A stretch of 64,000 nt of DNA from Lucinisca nassula (GCA_963580285.1 OY757010.1:61030406-61094405), one strand, 5' to 3'; shown: positions 41,664 through 51,838, counted from the first letter of the stretch. The notes: a model not told the origin generated them from the sequence alone. Program-made: numbers and translations.

Positions 41664-41995
41664 CTGCTTTACGAAAACTCGCCCATATAATTCTGGTCCC
41701 TCAAACCCCACTTTCTTATTGTAAAATTGGGGTTTACAGGGGTATACAATATTTTTCTTATTTCTGCTCAAAACCATAGATTGTGGGTACTCATTAGAAC
41801 CACTTCGCTGAGGTGGTTCTATGAGTATCTGCAATCTATGTTTAGAGCAGAAATATGAAAAATATCAGACTACAGCTGAAGTTTTTGCAAACAGTGTAGG
41901 CCCTGATCAGATGCCGCAGAATGCGGTGTCAGATCTGGGCCTGCATTGTTTGCCATGGTACCCAATTGCGGTTTCCAGTACCAAATGGGTTCAAG
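41664..41995. mobile_element. G-family MITE followed by a TTAA-2 fragment
   Basis: TTTACGAAAACTCGCCCATA, ACCACTTCGCTGAGGTGGTT, then at about 41880 the hairpin GATGCCGCAGAATGCGGTGT and CCAGTACCAAATGGGTT. Confidence 0.7.
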
Positions 41996-42072
41996 GGCAC
42001 TGCTGAACGAATATATTGCTGTTTCTTACAAACCCATTTTACCACAGAGCTTTTTTTTTTTTTGCTCTTTAG

Positions 42073-42364
42073 GTCCATCAGTCCTTGAAGTTTTCATGAA
42101 GGGATCCACCGGTGTCCACAGAGAATCAAACCTTTATTCATTGCGGCGCTATGGCCTTGACCCTTATGACAAGACCAAGAAGGCAAAAGATATGGTAATC
42201 GTCGAATGTGCAGACTGGCACACCAACAGGAGGTTTAACGCATTCTGTATTCTGCAGTACAGCGCTACAGCCAATGGTATGTTACTACAATGGTCATGCC
42301 AACAAGTGAGAAATCAGCACAAACCAAACTATCATTTTGAGAAGAGGATGAGTGACAGACTGAA
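42073..42364 (+). CDS. Exon 10: linker and first part of dsRBD-like repeat 4
   Basis: Acceptor is a long T-run ending CTTTAG. Phase 1 in, phase 2 out at donor GTAAGT. It reads GPSVLEVFMKGSTGVHRESN, then a linker, then AKDMVIVECADWHTNRRFNA and finally YHFEKRMSDRLK. The last stretch resembles the YxYERM segment of NKRF repeats. An internal GTATGT at 42275 could act as a donor, but it would leave out that segment and break phase with exon 11, so the longer form was chosen. Confidence 0.82.
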
Positions 42365-42424
42365 GTAAGTGTTGCCCATAACCATTCATAAACATATTTG
42401 CACCAGCACATAAGAAAAAAGTAC

Positions 42425-42904
42425 TTCTTGCACATCAGATAAGGAAATCCATGGTTTTAGCCTAGGATAGAATATAAGATTCTTATATGGGTGTGAGGGG
42501 TGGATGGACCAATCCATCCCAAGGGTCAAGGTCCGGCATCACAAGGCTTGCCGAGTGATGCCGGACAGTGATCCCGAGGGACAGATTTTTTTTATCCACC
42601 CCTCACACCCATGTAGGATTCTTTTTCTTGCATACCTTCCATTTTTAGCGCAGATTTTTAATGCTGCAGTCACTTCGGTTGCAGACGTTCCGCCATATTG
42701 TAATGGCACTACAGGAATGTTTAGAGAAGACACGTAATGTGCTGTGACGTCAACCTTAATGACGGCGCATACGAGGTCGTATTCAACCAGTGCATTTATT
42801 AAACGCATGATAATATTTGATTTTGGGTCGGAACACCAGGGTCCGAACATAAATTTCTATCCCAGGGTAAAATCACGGATTTCCTTGTCTGGTGTGCAAG
42901 AAAT
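42425..42904. mobile_element. M element, both ends present
   Basis: Inverted ends TTCTTGCACATCAGATAAGG and TTCTTGCACACCAGACAAGG, similar for about 48 bases. Central palindrome CGGCATCACAAGGCTTGCCG within arms TGTGAGGGGTGGATGGAC. Overlapping ORFs on both strands are translations of the palindrome. Confidence 0.85.
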
Positions 42905-43002
42905 TCTGTCTAACCCAGGTGTTCATACCCAGGTAAACTACATAAGTATAATGCTTGGAAAATAAAATGTTAGATAAGTAAAATGGAAATTTTCGTTGGT
43001 GT

Positions 43003-43170
43003 TGTGCAAGAAAAAGAATCTAATATGGGGTTCTTTTGTGGATGGGTGCTTCCAACACTCGGGATGACAGTGCTGAGCGGATCCGAGGCATAGCCTCGGT
43101 TCCGCTAAGCACGGTCATCCCTCAGGTTGGAAACACCCGTCTACAACAGAACTACATATTACATTCTTAT
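43003..43170. repeat. M-related palindrome
   Basis: TGTGCAAGAAAAAGAATCTA, then arms GGGTGCTTCCAACACTCG and CGAGGCATAGCCTCG with inverses to about 43140. Confidence 0.6.
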
Positions 43171-43211
43171 ATTATCACATAGCTGAACAGCAGAGGTTCA
43201 TGAGCCTCTTA

Positions 43212-43356
43212 ATGGCATGTCAAAATTTAGAGGTGTCAGGTTGTATTTTCTTCAACCATTTATTTGGAAAAAGGCTGAACAGTTTGAAAACAGTGTGCTT
43301 GGCCAGTACTGTTTGCCAATTACCTGTTTCGGGGTTTCCAGTACAAAATGGGTTAA
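43212..43356. mobile_element. TTAA-2 MITE, internally deleted
   Basis: TCAAAATTTAGAGGTGTCAG to AGTACAAAATGGGTTAA. The hairpin is mostly lost. Confidence 0.65.
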
Positions 43357-43658
43357 GAAAATGTTGTAACCCCATTAAAAAATTGCATCTAAAGTTGAAG
43401 GTTTAAATTAACAAGATTTTTGGATTTCATTGTATTTTAAAGGTTTAGTGCAGTTTATATTTTACTTTTGGTCCTTTGAGATCAGCGTGAATATTCTGAG
43501 AAATCGGAAATAAATTATTGGTTTAGACTCATATTCTAGACAGAATTTTAATTATTTGGACCCCATTTTGATTTATATAAGTCTTTGAATCGACTGCCTA
43601 TTCGAAAGTCGCAAAATTGCAGTATGTTTCCTCTGGCTTTCTTTGCCGGATCATTTAA

Positions 43659-43704
43659 GGGTCACTGATGAGGCTTTATTAGCCGAAACTACGTAGTATG
43701 ACCC
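43659..43704 (+). ncRNA. Hammerhead ribozyme copy 1
   Basis: Conserved core CTGATGA, stem II GGCT/AGCC with loop TTATT, GAAA, then a minimal stem III CTAC/GTAG, and the cleavage triplet GTA (43696-43698). Stem I GGGTCA/TGACCC is perfect. A type I arrangement with a four-pair, loop-less stem III, which in other animals usually needs a dimer to cut well. Confidence 0.9.
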
Positions 43705-44041
43705 ATCTTCTTTCTTATGAATGTTTCCATTGCTCTTAAAGGAACTCATTTTTGATTTTTATTTGCCTTCACTGCAGCTGGTGTTGTGCCGTGTGGCGGC
43801 CGTAAAACGTCTCCCCGTACATCAACCATAGTGCAGTTTATATTTTACTTTTGGTCCTTTGAGATCAACGTGAATATTCTGAGAAATCGGAAATAAATTA
43901 TTGGTTTAGTCTCATATTCTAGACAGAATTTTAATTATTTGGACCCCATTTTGATTTATATAAGTCTTTGAATCGACTGCCTATTCGAAATTCGCAAAAT
44001 TGCAGTATGTTTCCTCTGGCTTTCTTTGCCGGATCATTACA

Positions 44042-44087
44042 GGGTCACTGATGAGGCTTTATTAGCCGAAACTACGTAGTATGACCC
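44042..44087 (+). ncRNA. Hammerhead ribozyme copy 2
   Basis: All core positions and stems are identical to copy 1. Predicted cut after 44081, giving a 383-base monomer with copy 1 (43699-44081). The base context 5' of stem I is TTACA rather than TTTAA. Confidence 0.9.
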
Positions 44088-44136
44088 ATCTTCTTTCTTA
44101 TGAATGTTTCCATTGCTCTTAAAGGAACTCATTTTT

Positions 44137-45192
44137 ATAGCCCCGCTTGAAAAGTGGGGCTATATTGGATTTGCCCTGTCATTCCGTAATTCTGTAATTC
44201 CGTAATTCCGTTATTCCGTTATTTTTTCGTCACAGTTTTCCCCGAAACTAAGAGAGCTAGAAAACTAAAACTTTGTATACACGTGGACAATGGGTGCCTC
44301 CACGGACCTTACCGAAATTATGACCAAGGGCCCATAACTCTTGGAGTTATCTCCCCTGATAGGTTTTTTTAAATGAAAATGTTTGGTCACAGTTTTCTCA
44401 GGAACGAAAGAAGCTAGAAAGCTCAAACTTTGCATAAATGTGGACAATGGGTGGATATAGGGAGCTTACCAAAATAATGGCCAAGGGCCCATAACTGTTG
44501 GAGTTATCTCTCCTGATAGGTTTTTTAAATAAATGAAAATATAGGTTTTTTTTAAATGAAAATGTTTGGTCACAGTTTTCTCAGGAACTAAAGAAGCTAG
44601 AAACCTCAAACTTTGCATAAATGTGGACAATGGGTGGATATAGGGAGCTAACCAAAATAATGGCCGAGGGCCCATTACTTTTGGAGTTATCTCCCCTGAT
44701 AGTATAGTTTTTTTTTAATAAATGAAAAGGTTTGGTGACAGTTTTCTCAGGAACTAAGAAAGCTAGAATACTGAAACTTTGTATGAACATGAAAAGTGGG
44801 TGGATGTATGGCCCTTACCAAAATAATGGCCAAAGGCCCATAACTCTTGGAGTTATCTCCCCTGATAGGATATTTTCTGCAAGTAAAAAAATCATTTCAC
44901 TTTTCTAACCATCAAACCATGAAAAATATTTTCGATACAGTTTTCTCAGGTACTAAGAAAGCTAGAAAGCTGAAACTTTGTATAAACATGAACATTAGGT
45001 GGATGTAAGTAAATAATGGCCAACAACATTACTCTTGGGGTTATCTCCCCAGCAAAGAAAAAAAAAAATATTAAAGTTTTCTCTGGAACTAAGAAAGCTC
45101 CCCTGATAGGTTAAAAGCTTTTAGAGTCAATGTGTCTTACTCCTCTGATAGCGCTATAGCGGGGCTATAGTCAGATCCTCTGACAGCTCTAG
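44137..45192 (+). mobile_element. Helentron-like non-autonomous element, copy 1
   Basis: 5' end ATAGCCCCGCTTGAAAAGTG, a hairpin ATAGCCCC/GGGGCTAT. The matching GCGGGGCTAT at 45159-45168 lies 24 bases inside the 3' end, so the inverted repeats are asymmetric. It is followed by the small hairpin GTCAGATCCTCTGAC (45170-45184) and a CTAG terminus. These are the hallmarks of Helitron2/Helentron ends. The core has about five degenerate repeats of 100-190 bases with TTGGAGTTATCTCCCCTGAT. No Rep/helicase. Confidence 0.7.
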
Positions 45193-45482
45193 TTTATTTT
45201 TATTTGCCTTCACTGCAGCTGGTGTTGTGCCGTGTGGCAGCCGTAAAACGTCTCCCCGTACATCAACCATAGTGCAGTTTATATTTTACTTTTGGTCCTT
45301 TGAGATCAGTGTGAATATTCTGAGAAATCGGAAATAAATTATTGGTTTAGACTCATATTCTAGACAGAATTTTAATTATTTGGACCCCATTTTGATTTAT
45401 ATAAGTCTTTGAATCGACTGCCTATTCGAAAGTCGCAAAATTGCAGTATGTTTCCTCTGGCTTTCTTTGCCGGATCATTACA

Positions 45483-45528
45483 GGGTCACTGATGAGGCTT
45501 TATTAGCCGAAACTACGTAGTATGACCC
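45483..45528 (+). ncRNA. Hammerhead ribozyme copy 3
   Basis: Core and stems intact; predicted cut after 45522. Confidence 0.9.
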
Positions 45529-45865
45529 ATCTTCTTTCTTATGAATGTTTCCATTGCTCTTAAAGGAACTCATTTTTGATTTTTATTTGCCTTCACTGCA
45601 GCTGGTGTTGTGCCATGTGGCGGCCGTAAAACGTCTCCCCGTACATCAACCATAGTGCAGTTTATATTTTACTTTTGGTCCTTTGAGATCAGCGTGAATA
45701 TTCTGAGAAATCGGAAATAAATTATTGGTTTAGACTCATATTCTAGACAGAATTTTAATTATTTGGACCCCATTTTGATTTATATAAGTCTTTGAATCGA
45801 CTGCCTATTCGAAATTCGCAAAATTGCAGTATGTTTCCTCTGGCTTTCTTTGCCGGATCATTACA

Positions 45866-45911
45866 GGGTCACTGATGAGGCTTTATTAGCCGAAACTACG
45901 TAGTATGACCC
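45866..45911 (+). ncRNA. Hammerhead ribozyme copy 4
   Basis: Core and stems intact; predicted cut after 45905, giving a monomer of 383 bases with copy 3. Confidence 0.9.
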
Positions 45912-46040
45912 ATCTTCTTTCTTATGAATGTTTCCATTGCTCTTAAAGGAACTCATTTTTGATTTTTATTTGCCTTCACTGCAGCTGGTGTTGTGCCGTG
46001 TGGCGGCCGTAAAACGTCTCCCCGTACATCAACCATAGTT

Positions 46041-47096
46041 ATAGCCCCGCTTGAAAAGTGGGGCTATATTGGATTTGCCCTGTCATTCCGTAATTCTGTA
46101 ATTCCGTAATTCCGTTATTCCGTTATTTTTTCGTCACAGTTTTCCCCGAAACTAAGAGAGCTAGAAAACTAAAACTTTGTATACACGTGGACAATGGGTG
46201 CCTCCACGGACCTTACCGAAATTATGACCAAGGGCCCATAACTCTTGGAGTTATCTCCCCTGATAGGTTTTTTTAAATGAAAATGTTTGGTCACAGTTTT
46301 CTCAGGAACGAAAGAAGCTAGAAAGCTCAAACTTTGCATAAATGTGGACAATGGGTGGATATAGGGAGCTTACCAAAATAATGGCCAAGGGCCCATAACT
46401 GTTGGAGTTATCTCTCCTGATAGGTTTTTTAAATAAATGAAAATATAGTTTTTTTTTAAATGAAAATGTTTGGTCACAGTTTTCTCAGGAACTAAAGAAG
46501 CTAGAAACCTCAAACTTTGCATAAATGTGGACAATGGGTGGATATAGGGAGCTAACCAAAATAATGGCCGAGGGCCCATTACTTTTGGAGTTATCTCCCC
46601 TGATAGTATAGTTTTTTTTAATAAATGAAAAGGTTTGGTGACAGTTTTCTCAGGAACTAAGAAAGCTAGAATACTGAAACTTTGTATGAACATGAAAAGT
46701 GGGTGGATGTATGGCCCTTACCAAAATAATGGCCAAAGGCCCATAACTCTTGGAGTTATCTCCCCTGATAGGATATTTTCTGCAAGTAAAAAAAATCATT
46801 TCACTTTTCTAACCATCAAACCATGAAAAATATTTTCGATACAGTTTTCTCAGGTACTAAGAAAGCTAGAAAGCTGAAACTTTGTATAAACATGAACATT
46901 AGGTGGATGTAAGTAAATAATGGCCAACAACATTACTCTTGGGGTTATCTCCCCAGCAAAGAAAAAAAAAAATATTAAAGTTTTCTCTGGAACTAAGAAA
47001 GCTCCCCTGATAGGTTAAAAGCTTTTAGAGTCAATGTGTCTTACTCCTCTGATAGCGCTATAGCGGGGCTATAGTCAGATCCTCTGACAGCTCTAG
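46041..47096 (+). mobile_element. Helentron-like non-autonomous element, copy 2
   Basis: Almost identical to copy 1 over 1,056 bases (differences are mostly in T- and A-runs), but flanked by different parts of the 383-base monomer. Copy 1 follows GAACTCATTTTT and copy 2 follows CATCAACCATAG. A 3' end with the same hairpin and CTAG (47093-47096). Confidence 0.7.
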
Positions 47097-47294
47097 TTTA
47101 CTTTTGGTCCTTTGAGATCAGCGTGAATATTCTGAGAAACCGGAAATAAATTATTGGTTTAGACTCATATTCTAGACAGAATTTTAATTATTTGGACCCC
47201 ATTTTGATTTATATAAGTCTTTGAATCGACTGCCTATTCGAAATTCGCAAAATTGCAGTATGTTTCCTCTGGCTTTCTTTGCCGGATCATTTAA

Positions 47295-47340
47295 GGGTCA
47301 CTGATGAGGCTTTATTAGCCGAAACTACGTAGTATGACCC
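47295..47340 (+). ncRNA. Hammerhead ribozyme copy 5
   Basis: Core and stems intact, upstream context TTTAA as in copy 1; predicted cut after 47334. Last copy of the array. Confidence 0.9.
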
Positions 47341-47465
47341 ATCTTCTTTCTTATGAATGTTTCCATTGCTCTTAAAGGAACTCATTTTTGATTTTTATTA
47401 TTAACAGACTTTTAACAACTCTGACATGCAGTAGTAATGGCAACTTTAATGCAAGCACCCCTATT

Positions 47466-47829
47466 TATACCCCCGCAAACGAAGTTTGAAGGGGGTATAT
47501 AGGAGTCAGCTTGTCGTCTGTCGTCTGTCGTCGGTCCGTTACAAAAAACTTTAACATTGCTCATAACTTCCTTATTCTTTGACCGATTTCTTTAATATTC
47601 ACACACCACACACCTTGCCACTAGTTGACCTTGACCTACATTTCATGGTTTAGTGCCTTTGCGAACTAATTCGACTACGCCAGCTTGTACCCTATTGTTC
47701 AAGTCCATTTCTATAGAAATATAAGAGCTTCATTGATGATACTTGGTACAAAGTTGCGTCTAGGAATTGCAACATAAATGCAAGCATCTGTATTTGACCT
47801 TCAAATAAAATGTTCTTCCATCCATCCAT
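47466..47829. repeat. Possible Helentron-like 5' end and unassigned sequence
   Basis: TATACCCCCGCAAACGAAGT folds with GAAGGGGGTATA, like the element ends at 44,137. GTCGTCTGTCGTCTGTCGTC follows. The 3' end was not found. Confidence 0.45.
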
Positions 47830-48130
47830 AAATTGGCCCCATCAGGGCTTGAAGAAATATATGGGCTGCATGATGCTTCCACGCAGAGCTGAATCAGACC
47901 CGCACACGAGTACTGGTAAACCGCTTAGAGGATCTAAGCCTGCCCAGGCAAAGCGGTGCGCACGAGTCGGACCGTCCATGCTTATAAACCCTATTAGCTT
48001 CTTTGAGCAACAGAGCTTGAGATGTCATTTCATCTCAGTGTCGGGTAAAAGTCCCACAAAATTGGAAGCAACATCTCCAAAATGAGTTTACAGTGTTGAC
48101 GGGGGCGTTAAACCTCAAATCAAACAAACA
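47830..48130 (+). mobile_element. SINE-A copy with 13-base target duplication
   Basis: Flanked by CCATCCATAAATT (about 47817-47834 and 48131-48146). Open frame 47810-48085 is the SINE body. Confidence 0.85.
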
Positions 48131-48243
48131 AACCATCCATAAATTATAGAACGCTATACAGTGAAGATCCTCATTAAGTAACACACCCATGTGCATTCTT
48201 AAGGCTACTTTTCCTTTGACAGTTTAAAATATTTTCATATTTT

Positions 48244-48430
48244 TACTCTGAACATATGTTGTGGGTGCTCGTTAGAACTGCCTCAATGAGAAGGAACCGC
48301 CTCACAGTACCCACAGCCTATACCTTGGAGCAGAAATAAGCAAAATAATGTTTACCCCTGTTAACCCAAATTTACTCTTTTTAGAGGGGTATTCATTTCA
48401 CTGACTTGTTAACATGATGTGATGACATTA
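48244..48430. mobile_element. G-family MITE, diverged
   Basis: TGTTGTGGGTGCTCGTTAGA, AGCAGAAATAAGCAAAATAA, and TACCCCTGTTAACCC. Confidence 0.65.
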
Positions 48431-48446
48431 AGATCTTGTACCTTAT

Positions 48447-48913
48447 CAGGCCTCCTAGCAAAACCTATAAAACCTATAATAACCTATAATTTTGTGCCAA
48501 ACCTATAAAACCTTTATTTTGTTCATAAAACCTATAAAAAGCCTGTATTTTCATGAAAAAACCTATATTTGTCACTTTTTGAACCTTCTTGCGACTCAAC
48601 CTTAACTTTTCTTCAAAATGCACTACTATTTTTTCTTTTTAGTCCCATAAAAAGTGATGAAAACTGTCAAGAAATTGTAATTCTTTTCTTCGCTCGCTCG
48701 GACTTTGTAAAATTCAGATCAACTTTATCTGAGTAATTGTGGCACAAAAATTCATCAAATATTTTTTCTCCATTTTTAAATCTTTATGTAAGTTTGGAAG
48801 ACTCTTTTTTCAACCTGTATTTTTTATTGAAAAACCTGTAAATAACCTATATTTTGAGTAAGAAGAACCTATATAAAAACCTATATTTTCAAAGTGGGCC
48901 ACTAGGAGGCCTG
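48447..48913. mobile_element. Inverted-repeat element rich in AACCTATA
   Basis: Ends CAGGCCTCCTAGCAAAACCT and (inverted) CAGGCCTCCTAGTGGCC. The interior repeats AACCTATAAAACC many times. hAT-like start (CAGG) but no convincing 8-base duplication. Confidence 0.65.
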
Positions 48914-49158
48914 CTGTTTCAATCCACAGAGATGAAAGAGTTAACACCATTATTCAGTGAATTTCTTCTTAGCAAAATATAAAATACAATCTTTAATTCA
49001 TGGCTCCAAATAAGGCACTTTTTATTATATCCAAAATGTACTTTGATTTTCTTATATCTGCACAAAAACACATGTTATGGGTACTCATTAGAAGCGCCTC
49101 AGCAAGGCACTTCTAATGAGTACCCACAACAAATGTTTATGTGTTGAAATAAGAAAAA
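48914..49158. other. Unassigned, with a G-family palindrome at about 49030-49158
   Basis: GTACTCATTAGAAGCGCCTC and its inverse, then GAAATAAGAAAAATG. Confidence 0.6.
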
Positions 49159-49397
49159 TGGGCCCCGTCAAGCGATTTTGGTACTTATCGCCTATGGGAG
49201 CAGCGAAGGTTCAGGCGAGCCTGCACATCCGCGCAGTCTCGCCAGAACCTTCGCTGCTCGCTCATACAAGCAGTAAATCAAGAGGAACCTTCAGACAGAA
49301 AGCCATATCCCTGGCCCCTCTGAATGGCTGGGCATGCGCAGTTAAAATTTGTCATGATGGAATGCTCTAAGACACAAATTCGCTTGGCGGGGCTCAA
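49159..49397. mobile_element. P element (MITE)
   Basis: Inverted ends GGGCCCCGTCAAGCGA and GAGCCCCGCCAAGCGA. Hairpin GAACCTTCGCTGCTCG with CGAAGGTTCAGGCGAG. The reverse copy is at 63,365. Confidence 0.82.
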
Positions 49398-49447
49398 ATA
49401 ATATTTGGATACCCCTCTTATCTGGGGCAATGATTTATGTTGAATAG

Positions 49448-49571
49448 GTTGACAATGTTGCTGCAGTCAGAGGAGATTGGAGAAGCATCAGGTCCGGGTA
49501 AAAACAAAGTCAGGAACCAGGCCGCAGCGGAGGCACTGTTTAAGATGTACGAGACACATGATGTTGTGAGG
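49448..49571 (+). CDS. Exon 11: second part of dsRBD-like repeat 4
   Basis: Acceptor TTGAATAG, donor GTAAGT. One base completes the AA|G codon from exon 10, giving RLKLTMLLQSEEIGEASGPG, then KNKVRNQAAAEALFKMYETH and DVVR. This is the best-preserved repeat signature in the protein: hydrophobic strand, acidic SEEIGEASG turn, basic KNK, then an Ala-rich helix ending ALFKM. It leaves in phase 0. The MITE 49159-49397 ends 50 bases upstream. The intron from exon 10 is 7.1 kb and holds the hammerhead array. Confidence 0.87.
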
Positions 49572-49618
49572 GTAAGTGATACAGTTTAGTTTATGTGTGT
49601 GTGTGTGTATGGTGTTTA

Positions 49619-49878
49619 TAAACCCTTTTTGTACCAAATGGACTCTTCCTCCTTGTTATATATGGCAGGAGTCCATTTAAAAATTTAGGGGTGACAGGTT
49701 GTGTTGTCTTCAAAATTTGGAAAATAGCTGAACTTTCTGCAAAATGTGTATGCCCTGATCAGACACCGCATTGTGCGGAGGCAGCATTGTGCGGACGCCG
49801 CATTGTGCGGCGTCTGATCTGGGCCTGCACTGTTTGCCAGGGTACCCATTTTGGGGTTTCTGATACAAAATGGGTTAA
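49619..49878. mobile_element. TTAA-2 MITE with duplicated hairpin arm
   Basis: AACCCTTTTTGTACCAAATG to ACAAAATGGGTTAA. CGCATTGTGCGG occurs two and a half times in the loop. Confidence 0.82.
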
Positions 49879-50049
49879 AGGAGTAAATAATTTAATGTCT
49901 TTTCAGGGAAAGGCTGGGAAACAGTAAAATAATTTACTGTATTATGTTCAGTACATGTTCCTGCAAAAGATAATGCTGTATATTACCAGTTTTCGAACAC
50001 AGAAATACACAGAATCTTGAATCATGTTCTACGATTCGATATCACCTTA
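49879..50049. other. Unassigned intron 11 sequence
   Basis: Nothing recognised. Confidence 0.25.
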
Positions 50050-50325
50050 CGGCCCCCGCCCATAGAGGCTTGAAGAAATATATGGGCTGCATGATGCTTC
50101 CATGCAGAGCTGAATCCGGCCCGCACACTAGTACTGGTAAACCGCTTAGAGAGGCGGACTGTCCATGCTAATAAACCCTATTGGTTTCATTGAGCGACAG
50201 GGCTTGAGATGTCATTTCATCTCAATGTCGGGTAAAAGTCCAACAAAATTGGAAGCAACGTCTCAAAAATGACCTTTACAGTGGTGACGGGGATGTAAAA
50301 CCTCAAATCCAACAAACAAACAAAA
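50050..50325 (+). mobile_element. SINE-A copy with internal deletion
   Basis: GGCCCCCGCCCATAGAGGCT to CAAACAAACAAA. Lacks GGATCTAAGCCTGCCCAGG. Flanked by ATATCACC. Confidence 0.8.
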
Positions 50326-50584
50326 TCCATATCACCATCTTTGCTAGCTGTGAGTCAGGCATTTATGGCAACATTAGAAAGCAGCCACGTTTAACATGGA
50401 ACCAAGTATATGAAATTAGACACCACTTACACCCAGAGCGTAGCATCAAATTTTCAGGTTTATAAACATTTGAAAAAAAAAAACAAACAAAAAAAAAGCA
50501 ACAAAAAACAAATGACTTGAAGCAGAAAGGTAAACATACTTTTAGTATAGTAACTTGATGTGCCGCATAGGATCACGTCTGTTG
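50326..50584. other. Unassigned intron 11 sequence
   Basis: An A-rich stretch at 50472-50512. Nothing else recognised. Confidence 0.25.
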
Positions 50585-50889
50585 GTCGCCCCCACCCATC
50601 GCGGCTTGAAGAAATAGATTGGGCTGCATGGTGCATCCACACAGAGCTGAAACAGGCCACATATGAGTACTGGTAAACCGTTTAGAAGGACTAAGCCTGC
50701 TCAGGAAAGCGGTGTGAGTTAGACCGTCCAGAACATATATATAAGCATTTTGGTTTCATTGGGTGGCAGGGCTTGAGATGTCATTTCATCTCAATGTCAG
50801 GTAAAAGTCTCACAAAATTGGAAGCAATGTCTCCAAAATGACCTAAATAGTGTTGAAGGGGATGTTAAACCTCAATTCAAACAAACAAA
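50585..50889 (+). mobile_element. SINE-A copy with 14-base target duplication
   Basis: ATCACGTCTGTTGG (50572-50585) and ATCACATCTGTTGG (50890-50903). Confidence 0.87.
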
Positions 50890-50956
50890 ATCACATCTGT
50901 TGGATGTTTCTAGATCTTCCCATCACAGTCGATGTTCCACATCTCATGTGGCACCT

Positions 50957-51149
50957 TTAAGCCCTTTGTACCAAATGGAATCTTCCTTCTTATATATAGC
51001 AGGAGTCCATTTCAAAATCTGGGGGTGCCAGGTTGTGTTTTCTTCAAAAATTATTTGGAAATTGACTGAACTTTTAGCAAACAGTGGAGGCCCTGGGCCT
51101 GCACTGTTTGCCAGGGTACCCCTTTAGGGGTTTCGGGCCCAAAATGGGT
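50957..51149. mobile_element. TTAA-2 MITE, hairpin arm deleted
   Basis: TTAAGCCCTTTGTACCAAAT to GGCCCAAAATGGGTA. Confidence 0.75.
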
Positions 51150-51355
51150 ACGGCCTTATCCCGCTTTATAAATTAATTAAGACTCTCCCATTTCTGGTTA
51201 TCAACCAATCAGATTACTTGATATAATAAATTTGTTCAGTTCACAAACCGCATGACAAACTGCATGACAAACAGTGTAGATCCTGATCAGATGGCTTCGG
51301 ATCTACACTGTTTGCAAAGGTAGGGGTTGTCCTGAACAGCATGATAAGAGTTAAT
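51149..51355. mobile_element. TTAA-1 MITE
   Basis: CCTTATCCCGCTTTATAAAT to CAGCATGATAAGAGTTAA. One hairpin arm shortened to GATGGCTTC. Confidence 0.75.
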
Positions 51356-51542
51356 TAATAAGTTTTGTTCTGAGTTAAAAGCAGGAGTCCATTTAAAATT
51401 ATGAGATGTCAGGTTTAGTTGTATAAATGCTAAGGCTGCTCATATTTTGTTTGCAAAAAAATGCTATTGGTGAAAGATAATGGTTTTACTGTTAACTCAC
51501 ACTTTGATTAATGTTGAACAGGGCCCTTTAACCCTTATGGTT
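51356..51542. other. Unassigned intron 11 sequence
   Basis: Remnants of K (AAATGCTAAGGCTGCTCATA) only. Confidence 0.3.
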
Positions 51543-51838
51543 GGCCCCCGCCCATAAGGGCTTGAAGAAATATATGGGCTGCATGATGCTTCCACGCAGA
51601 GCTGATTCTGGCCCGCACACTAGTACTGGTAAATCGCTTAGAGGATCTAAGCCTCTCCAGGAACCGCGGTGGGAGGCGGACCGTCCATGCTAATAAACCC
51701 TATTGGTGTCATTGGGCGATAGGGCTTGAGATGTCATTTCATCTCAATGTCGGGTAAAAGTCCAACAAAATTGGAAGCAATGTCTCCAAAATGACCTTTA
51801 CACTGTTGACGGGGACGTTAAACCTCAAATCAAACAAA
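51543..51838 (+). mobile_element. SINE-A copy inserted in the end of a hairpin MITE
   Basis: Target duplication TTTAACCCTTATGG / TTTAACCCTTAAGG (51529-51542 and 51842-51855), which is also the end of the next element. Confidence 0.87.

Larger units (their letters stand above)
43445..47398 (+). repeat. Tandem 383-base retrozyme-like array with hammerhead ribozymes
   Basis: Monomers contain CTTTTGGTCCTTTGAGATCA, TTTGAATCGACTGCCTATTC, a hammerhead and GTGGCGGCCGTAAAACGTCT. Ribozyme-to-ribozyme spacing is exactly 383 bases twice (43659 to 44042; 45483 to 45866). Two Helentron-like insertions split the array into blocks of two, two and one ribozyme copies. Monomers are over 97 percent identical by eye, so amplification was recent. 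It lies inside intron 10 in the sense orientation of the gene. Small tandem hammerhead-bearing repeats (retrozymes) that give rise to circular RNAs are known from plants and invertebrates. That parallel is from literature knowledge, and activity here is inferred. Confidence 0.88.

Noticed and set aside
42275..42280. GTATGT as donor of exon 10
   Set aside because: It would end in phase 1, while exon 11 needs phase 2, and would remove YHFEKRMSDRLK, which fits the repeat pattern.
42504..42850. Opposed ORFs over the M element
   Set aside because: Both are translations of the same palindrome.
44137..47096. Segmental duplication of one block rather than two Helentron-like insertions
   Set aside because: Flanking monomer positions differ on both sides of the two copies, which a simple duplication would not give; still not fully excluded.
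47810..48085. 91-residue ORF
   Set aside because: It is the body of SINE-A; similar ORFs appear at 34,737, 52,277 and 56,666 in other copies.
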